From Saururus chinensis (taxonomy: Eukaryota; Streptophyta; Magnoliopsida; Piperales; Saururaceae), in the NCBI GenBank assembly GCA_035235625.1, contig CP141142.1, positions 51,625,644-51,689,643 of the forward strand: a stretch of DNA of 64,000 nt. Reading direction: 5' to 3'. Position 1 is the first letter of the stretch; the number at the start of each line of letters is the position of its first letter. Positions 57,390 through 64,000 of this stretch are shown here, piece after piece. A program made the translations under genes and the position numbers. The notes under the pieces were generated by a model, which did not search any database, had not been told where the DNA came from, and worked only from the letters and a program-made list of their open reading frames with translations.

Positions 57390-58745
57390 TTGTTGTTGAC
57401 AAATAGTGGAGGGTCTGAAAGTTTTGAGGAAGCATGCCGCATAGATTCATCTATTGAGTGGGAGCATGCCATGGATGATGAGATGGACTCATTGTCCTCA
57501 AACAACACTTGGGAGTTGACACAATTGTCAAAGGGGAAGAAGGCTCTGCATAACAAATGGATCTATAGGTTGAAAGAAGAGGGCAATGGAAACAAGCGTT
57601 ACAAAGCTAGACTAGTAGTCAAGGGTTTTGAACAGAAGCATGGGGTAGATTTCATCGAGATATTTGCTCTAGTGGTGAAGATTGCTACCATCCGAATAGT
57701 CTTGAGCATAGTAGTAGTGGAGGATCTCCACCATGAGCAGTTAGATGTGAAAACTGCATTTCTTCATGGTGATTTGGAGAAAGAGATATGCATGCATCAA
57801 CCTAAAGGGTACATCAAAAAAGGTAGAGAGAATTTGGTTTGTAATTTGAAGAAGAGCCTGTATGGTTTGAAACAGGCTCCAAAACAGTGATATAAAAAGT
57901 TTGATGGGTTTATGCAGGAAATTGGGTTCTACAAGTATCATTCAGACCATTGTTGCTATTTTAAATATTTTGGTACCTTCTATATTATACTACTGTTGTA
58001 TGTTGATGATATGCTTATTGCAGGATCCGACATGATTGAGATTGTAAATCTCAAGAGGAGAATGTCTCAGAAATTTGCAATGAAGGATCTGGGCCCATCA
58101 AAACAGATTCTTGGCATGCGAATTACTAGAGATAGAAAGAACATAGTGCTGAAATTATCACAGGCAGAATATGTTGAGAAGGTACTTAAGAGGTACAACA
58201 TGGAGGGTGCTAAGTCTGTTGGCACCCCTCTTGCAGCACATTTCAGACTCTTTCAGGATTAGGCCCCAATCACACTAGAGGGGTGGAGAAAGATGGAGAG
58301 TATTTCTTATGCTTCAGCAGTGGGTTCTCCTATGTATGCTATGACTTGCACTAAACTAGAGATCTCCCATTCAGTGGGAGCAATGGCAAGGTACATGAGT
58401 AATCCTGGCAAGGAGCACCGGGAGGCAGTGAAGTGGATCCTTAGGTATTTGAAAAGTACATCACAGTTGAGTCTATGCTTTGGTGGTTCAAGCATAAAGC
58501 TCTTGGGAGGCAATGAAGTGGATCCTTAGGTATCTGAAAGGTACATCATAGTTGAGTCTATGCTTTGGTGGTTCAAGCATAAAGCTCTTGGGAGGCAATG
58601 AAGTGGATCCTTAGGTATCTGAAAGGTACATCATAGTTGAGTCTATGCTTTGGTGGTTCAAGCATAAAGCTCTTGGGTTATGTGGATTCTGATTTGGCTG
58701 GCAATGTGGACTCCAGGTGAAGCACCAGGGGCTACATATTTACTC
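57390..58745 (+). pseudogene. Older Copia reverse transcriptase and start of RNase H
   Basis: The frame 57390-57890 covers RT from ESFEEACRIDSS to SLYGLKQAPKQ; then a stop; 57912-58262 continues with LLYVDDMLIAGSD and ILGMRITRDRKN. After another stop, 58293 onward has MYAMTCTKLEIS and WILRYLKSTSQ, and then falls into an 85-bp triplication that shifts the frame. RNase H is cut at 58753 (FTLVS) by an LTR-type insertion. Confidence 0.85.
58421..58676. repeat. 85-bp tandem triplication within the Copia RNase H region
   Basis: Three copies of a unit from GGAGGCA(G/A)TGAAGTGGATCC to CATAAAGCTCTTGG start at about 58421, 58506 and 58591. Copies 2 and 3 are identical or nearly so, while copy 1 has several differences. 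The 85-bp period is not a multiple of three, so each extra copy shifts the reading frame. Confidence 0.92.
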
Positions 58746-59198
58746 TTGTGAGTTGTAACACCCTGACCCGCACCACCTGACCCAGACCGGGGGTTAGATC
58801 GGAAAACACAATCGGAGTGTATAAAATAAGCGGAAAAATTAAAACCGACTGGCCAGGAGCTGCAGTTTCTGAGTGCGAGAGTTGTAACGTTCATCTGCGC
58901 ACTACGGAGCTTTAACGTTCCATTGTGCATAGATCAGAATAAACCTAATTTTATAACTAATTTGGATCGGGCCAATGTTATTTTATCGTTGGTTACCTAC
59001 GTACATATTGGATACCATCTCTAACGTTATTCCAATACGATCGGATCCGAACGTAGTTCTACCTAATGGCTAATACATTTACCAAACATCAGAAAATCAT
59101 ATACGATAAAATACGTATACGTTATATCTGAATGATTCATTCGGAATCCAACGGACACCCACATCACGTGTCTCGCTCTACCCTAGAGCGAGACAACA

Positions 59199-59491
59199 CA
59201 CATTATGGCATATAAGTACACATCACGGCATATAAGCACACATCATGACATATAGGCACATAGCATAGTATATAGGCACATAGCATGGCATATAGGCACA
59301 TAGCATGGCATATAGGCACATAGCATGGCATATAGGCACATAGCATAGTATATAGGCACATAGCATGGCATATAGGCATATAGCATGGCATATAGGCACA
59401 TAGCATGGCATATAGGCACATAGCATGGTATATAGGCACATAGCATAGTATATAGGCATATAGCATGGCATATAGGCACATAGCATAGCAC
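59199..59491. repeat. 20-bp minisatellite, ~14 copies
   Basis: The unit CATGGCATATAGGCACATAG is repeated from about 59199 to 59491, with CATAGTATATAGG and GCATATAGCATG variants. The first three copies are the most diverged. Met-Leu-Tyr-Ala-rich open frames on the minus strand are artefacts of the array. Confidence 0.95.
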
Positions 59492-59714
59492 ACACACCGT
59501 TCTATAATAAAAACGGGAGATCAGAAAAGCTTACTGCCCTCATGTCTCGTATAGTAGCAGTATACGGAGTTGCTCACACGAGCATCCTCCCCTTCAAATC
59601 CGAAGATATTAGACGGAGCTTCCTCTAGCCTCCATACGTTCCTCATCTTGTACCGAAAGACTATGTATAAATGTTCTCCTTACCGCAGACTCCTCTCGTT
59701 TTCTATACCCGTGA

Positions 59715-61860
59715 GCGGCGGACAAAACCTCCCCTAGTCTGGATTGCTTCTCTTGATGTAGCTTGGCAACTTCGGACAGAATCCCGTCTTGCTCCGGGCC
59801 CATATTTCTTGTTCGTTGCTTGAGGATGACGGGTGAAACCTCTCCTTGTCTCGGGGCATTTCCTCCTTATACAGTTACCGAATCAGAGAACGGACCTCTC
59901 CATCGCGTAGAACATACTCGATTTAGTCAAGAACGCCTCTTGTACCGACTAAATCGGAGTGGGGATGGCCAGAAACAGAGAAAACAAAGTTGGTCGGTAC
60001 GGGTAGAACCTTTCCTTGTCTTGGGGCATTTCCTCTTCATACAATCGCCAACTCAGAAAATGGAACCCTCCACCACGTAGAACATACTCGATTTAGTCAA
60101 GAACATCTCTTGAATCGACTAAATCGGAGTTAGGATGGCCAAAAACAGAGAAAATGAAGTTGGTCGGTGCATGAAGATAACGGGCAGGACCTCCTCTTGT
60201 CTTGGGACGTTTCCTCATCGTACGGTCTCCAACTTGAAGAACGGACAGCTCCATTGCATAGAGAATACTCGATTTAGTAGGAAACGGGTCTTGAACGGCC
60301 TTAATCGGCCTCAAAACGGTCAGAAACGGAGGAAAGGAAGTTCTGGTCGAAAAATGAGCTCAAATGGGGTTTATATAAGCCCCGGCGCGCCAAAAACAGT
60401 GGTGCGCCGCAAATTCAAACCGCGGCGCGGCAAAACTGCGGCGCTGCGCCTCACGAAAACGCGGCGCTGCCAGAAACGGCGGCGCCCGCCGTTTTCCCGC
60501 ATCGCGCGCCCGCGGTGCATCGCCCGCATGTGATGCGCGCGGCGACTGCGCGTCGTGGCAGCGCGTTATGCGCACCGCGATCGCACGCGTCACGCATTTC
60601 TTTTTCTTTTTCTTTTTTATTTTTTAAAAGGAAATCCTTCAAACGCACGTAACTTCTTACCCCGGATTCGGATTCGCGCGTTCTTGGTACCGTTGGACTC
60701 GTATCGATAAGCCTTTCGATACCAACCCACTTAAAGCAATAAATCGTGCTCTTTTTAAGTGGGCCCCACCTATATTACATGTTTCTCAAATATCGTAACT
60801 TCCGGTCCCGACCTCTATTTCGCCCGTTCTTTGATTCATTACACTCGTTTCTTCGAGTTCTACTCAAATATGGAGGTTTAAACCATTGAAAACCTCTAAA
60901 ATTTATCCTAAAATTATCCAATTAGGCCTAACCCTTCAGGTTAGACATAATCGAAAAATGAGTCGTTACACTTTTCCCTTCCTGTGCCCGTAGGCAACGG
61001 GCAGAACCTCCCCTTATCCTTGGGATGTTTCTCTCACCTAACATTGATAATTTGAGGAGTGGATGCTTCCATTGTGTTGCTCACCCTCGAATTAGCTAGG
61101 AAGGCCTCTTGAATGACTCTAATCGGACTTAAAATGAGTAAGAAATGAAGAACGGAAAATGAGAAAACGTGGGAGAATCTCCCCTTACCCGGAGATATTT
61201 TACCCTTATCGCGCCCATAGGCGGCAGACATAACCTCCCCTTCGCCCCGGACGTTTCTCCTATATAGAGTTGCTAATTTGAAGAATTGACGCTTCCATTG
61301 CGTAGAGCACCCTCGATTTAGCTAGGAACGCATTTTAAACGGAAGAAAACAGACGTAGAATGACTCCAGAAAGTCCCCCAGAACAATGAATAAAATGAGC
61401 TATTTATAGAAAACTAGCGTGCGAGCGTACGGGAGAAGAGTAAAGACACGCGCACGCGCTTGTGCCACGTGGCGCGTCTTAATTGGGTAGAACCTCTCCT
61501 TGTCTTGGGGCGTTTCCTCTTCATACGATTGCCAACTCAGAAAACGGAACCCTCCACCACGTAGACCATACTCGATTTAGTCAAGAACGCCTCTTGGACC
61601 GACTAAATCGGAGTTAGGATGGCCAGAAACAGAGAAAACAAAGTTCGTCGGTGCATGAAGATAACGGGCAGGACCTCCTCTTGTCTTGGGACGTTTCCTC
61701 ATCATACGGTCTCCAACTCGAAGAACAGACAGCTCCATTGCGTAGAGCATACTCGATTTAGTAGGAAACGAGTCTTGAACGGCCTTAATCGGCCTCAGAA
61801 CGGTCAGAAACGGGGGTAGAGAAGTTCTGCCTGAAGAATGGAGTGAAATAGGGTATATAT
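59715..61860. repeat. Dispersed ~160-200-bp module, at least seven copies
   Basis: Each module has (A/G)GAACCTC(C/T)CCTTGTC, GGGGC(A/G)TTTCCTC, a (C/A)TCGATTTAG(C/T) block and GGCCAGAAACAGAG-type endings. Copies begin near 59834, 60003, 60180, 61000, 61208, 61487 and 61663. Two GC-rich, CGCG-laden stretches (about 60380-60600 and 61870-62080) follow copies of it. Confidence 0.75.
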
Positions 61861-62447
61861 AGCCCCCGAGCCGCGCCGAAACCGCGGCTGTGCTGCTGGT
61901 TTCGGGTGGCGGCGCCCGCAGTACGCGCACGGCACCCGCGGTAATGCGCAGCTCGCGCCCGCGCGTTACGCGGGTCGCGCCCGCGCCACGGAAATGCCGC
62001 GCCCGCGTTACCACGGGCGCGCGCGGTTTCGCAGCCACGCGCTGGCTCACGCCGAAAATGCGCTGCGGCGCGCGCCATTTCCTTTTTTATTTTTTTATTT
62101 TTAAATCCAAAACTTCAAACGCGCATATCTTCCTACCCCGGATTCGGATTCGTGCGTTCTTGGTACCGTTGGACTCGTATTGACGAGACCTTTGATACTA
62201 ACCCACTTAAAGCAGAAAATCACACTATTTCCAAGTGGGTCCCACCTATATTGCACGTTTCTCAAATATCGTAATTTCTGGTCCCGACCTCTGTTTCGCG
62301 CATTCTTCAAATCGTTACACTCGTTATGCCAAGCTTTACCTGGCTACGAGTATTTCATCTAATGAAAACCCTTAATATTAATCTCAAATTACCGAATTAC
62401 CCTTAACCCTCCCGGGTTAAGCGTAACCAAAAAAACAGGTCGTTACA

Positions 62448-62659
62448 GTCAGAGTGTTATTTATCTTGCCAAGAACTCGGTGTTTCATTCAAGAACCAAA
62501 CATATTAACATTAAGTATCACTTCATCCGGGAGCTCATAGAGCGGGAAGTGAATTTGGAGACGATCCATACCAAGGACAACCCGGCGAACATGTTGACAA
62601 AGGTTGTCACCATGGAGAAGTTGAGGTCATGCTCAACTTCTATCGGTCTTTTACACTAG
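62448..62659 (+). pseudogene. Older Copia RNase H C-terminal end
   Basis: The sequence resumes with SVIYLAKNSVFHSRTKH and ends HTKDNPANMLTKVV, then SIGLLH and a stop at 62657-62659. This matches the last part of the younger element's RNase H. It is separated from its N-terminal half by the insertion at 58754-62447. Confidence 0.85.
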
Positions 62660-62782
62660 AAGACCGGCCATCCCACACCTGTTACTTGTTCAAATTGAGG
62701 TTTGAAGGCTTGAAGACTGTTAGCTTCAAGTGGGAGAATGTTGAAGAAGAAGATGAAGCCCATTAGCCTCCAAGTGGGAGAT

Positions 62783-63233
62783 TGTTAGATATGGAGCCTG
62801 ATTTTTGGGAAGATGACACCGTATACATGGATTTGGGAATGGCTCAAAAAGGAGAGTTTCTGTATTTGCTATTGTGTTCCATATTCAACCAATGTCTATT
62901 CCTAAAAGGGTATGGAACGAACAAGAGTTTCATTCTAGGGCTTGGTAGATGAGAGTGAGCAGAGTGTGGAGAGCAATCTGTACAAGGGAGAAAAGGGGCT
63001 CAATCGAGGGAGAACATGGTGTGTTTTCGTGTATTCTTCTTCTTCTCTATTGTATTTCTTTGAACATAGTGGACTGGGTGTGGGTTGTGGGCATAGGCAA
63101 ATTTGTCGAACCACGTTAATTCTTTGTGTTGCCCAGCTTTGCTTGTTGTGTCACGTTTGCTGCCCCCAACGATTATTCTATTGCATTTGGGAATTCCTGT
63201 GCTAGGTTTTAGGACTGCCATTGTTCCCTTACA
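62783..63233 (+). repeat. 3' LTR of the older Copia element
   Basis: Starts TGTTAGATATGG after a purine tract and ends CCCTTACA. Pairs with 52069-52521. Confidence 0.9.
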
Positions 63234-64000
63234 ACAACTTGCAGAATTGTGGCTGGCCGCTGGCCCAATTGCTAGCTGTAAGCCCTGGCGCAGCCTGCCT
63301 AGGCTGACTTAGCCACGGAGCAGTCTAGGACGGGCGCTGCCTTGGGAAGGTGCGCACAGGCATGCTAACACAAGGAGCATGCAAGGTGGGCACCTCATGT
63401 GTGGGCAACAGCAGCAGCCTCACGCACACGCTGAAGTGAAGGCAGCAAGTTATGGGAGTGTTGGAGCGCGGCCATGTCTCAACATGCTAATTGGCACATG
63501 GGCAACGTGCCAAGGTTGGCGATTACATAACCAACCAGCACTATCCCCACTAAGACCTGAGTGCATCATGGCGAGGAACATGAGAGTAGTGACCGATGGT
63601 TGCTAAAGTGGTTGTTGCACACTTTTAAGCATAACTGCAAGACGGTTTTACATGCGGTTACGGACAATTACATACGAACTAGTGGCTGAGTCATGGGGGT
63701 CATGTTGTAACTGCTTGGGTATGGCTAGTGTGTATGAAAGGGTAGGGGAAAACAATGTAAGCTCACGTTGAAAAAGGCATAGAGCAAGTAGGTTTGAGTT
63801 TTGACACTAAGATTCAAACCAAGTACTTGTACGTTACCGAGTGTGAAAGGGTTATTTCAAGCTGGGCCTTTTCCCCTTTACTTCCTTTGTCTGTACTAGT
63901 GTGCGTACATTCCTTGTGATTGTGTGTGCACTACGAGGGTGAGAAGGCTGTCGAGTGTTGAGGACATTCAAGCCACATGAGGCGTCGGAAATCTAGTGAA
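63234..64000. other. Terminal stretch without recognised genes
   Basis: Moderately GC-rich and non-coding as far as I can see. The open frame at 63379-63606 has no known domain. It could be further transposon DNA. Confidence 0.35.

Larger units (their letters stand above)
58754..62447 (+). mobile_element. LTR-type insertion with a duplicated 3' half, in the Copia RNase H region
   Basis: It begins TGTAACACCCTGACC and ends GGTCGTTACA. A second LTR-like 3' end, ATGAGTCGTTACA, occurs at 60976; the block 60003-60976 is homologous to 61487-62447, so the 3' half is present twice. No gag-pol. The borders show no convincing target duplication (TGAGT against GTCAG), and about 165 bp of the host Copia frame is missing here, so the site was rearranged. 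Confidence 0.6.
52069..63233 (+). mobile_element. Older, nested Copia retrotransposon (plus orientation)
   Basis: LTRs are 52069-52521 and 62783-63233 (about 452 bp each, T(A/G)TTAGATATGG to CCATTGTTCCC(T)(T/A)ACA). AGTGGTAGCTGAGG, a weak primer-site-like sequence, follows the left LTR, and a purine tract, CAAGTGGGAGAT, precedes the right one. The LTRs are clearly diverged and no target duplication is visible. Two later LTR insertions sit at 53783-56264 and 58754-62447. Without them the element was about 5.0 kb. Its proteins are close relatives of the element at 46497-51740. Confidence 0.85.

Noticed and set aside
59199..59491. Regularly spaced repeats that look CRISPR-like, and Met-Leu-Tyr-Ala open frames
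   Set aside because: The units are directly adjacent 20-mers without unique spacers, in a plant LTR; this is a minisatellite.
60360..62183. Arg/Ala-rich open frames on both strands
   Set aside because: They come from CGCG-rich patches duplicated within the LTR insertion; no domain, and frames differ between the two copies.

Overview
This is a piece of a flowering-plant nuclear genome. Its intron-bearing plant genes are a chloroplast PsbP gene, a P-class PPR gene, a FAR1/FHY3-family gene and a reticulon-like gene. Between them lie AT-rich intergenic DNA and many Copia, Ty3/Gypsy-like LTR, Mutator, hAT, Tourist and LINE remnants. Codon use and gene structure suggest a non-grass angiosperm; the species cannot be named from the sequence alone.

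Layout. 1-25: 5' end of a tRNA-Tyr on the minus strand, cut by the window edge. 26-4080: gene-free, with a CT microsatellite and MITE debris. 4086-8461: a 4.4-kb solo LTR with perfect TCGAC target duplications. About 8467-14790: a decayed Copia element with tandem LTR copies; its right end cuts off the N-terminus of a small seed-maturation-like gene. 15550-25141: a gene island with an intronless PPR gene (+), a FAR1-related gene (-) and a Snapin/BLOC-1-like gene (+), the last two divergent across a shared promoter. 25142-28657: intergenic, with a LINE reverse-transcriptase remnant and short repeats. 28658-29951: PsbP (-), four exons, with G-box and I-box upstream. 30280-34411: intergenic, with a hAT-type MITE (8-bp target duplication).

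34421-41155: a Mutator-like element with ~555-bp terminal inverted repeats and a perfect 9-bp target duplication. It carries a MuDR-domain remnant joined to an Argonaute (AGO4/6-clade-like) fragment, and a 3.4-kb solo LTR related to the one at 4086 has inserted into it. 41450-44556: a five-exon reticulon gene with a 5'-leader intron containing a near-perfect 46-bp hairpin. 45402-46137: a Tourist-like element filled with a ~400-bp trinucleotide array. 46497-51740: a young, almost intact Copia element (-) with 556-bp LTRs differing at about 8 positions. 52069-63233: an older related Copia element (+), interrupted inside integrase and RNase H by two different LTR insertions that hold minisatellites. 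63234-64000: no gene recognised.

The host genes have no shared pathway: photosystem II (PsbP), organelle RNA processing (PPR), a transposase-derived transcription factor (FAR1 family), endomembrane trafficking (Snapin-like) and ER shaping (reticulon). The most unusual parts are the nested transposons: a Mutator element that picked up part of a silencing-pathway gene, a long intronic hairpin, and three LTR families in which minisatellites have expanded. I found no convincing new multi-gene system.
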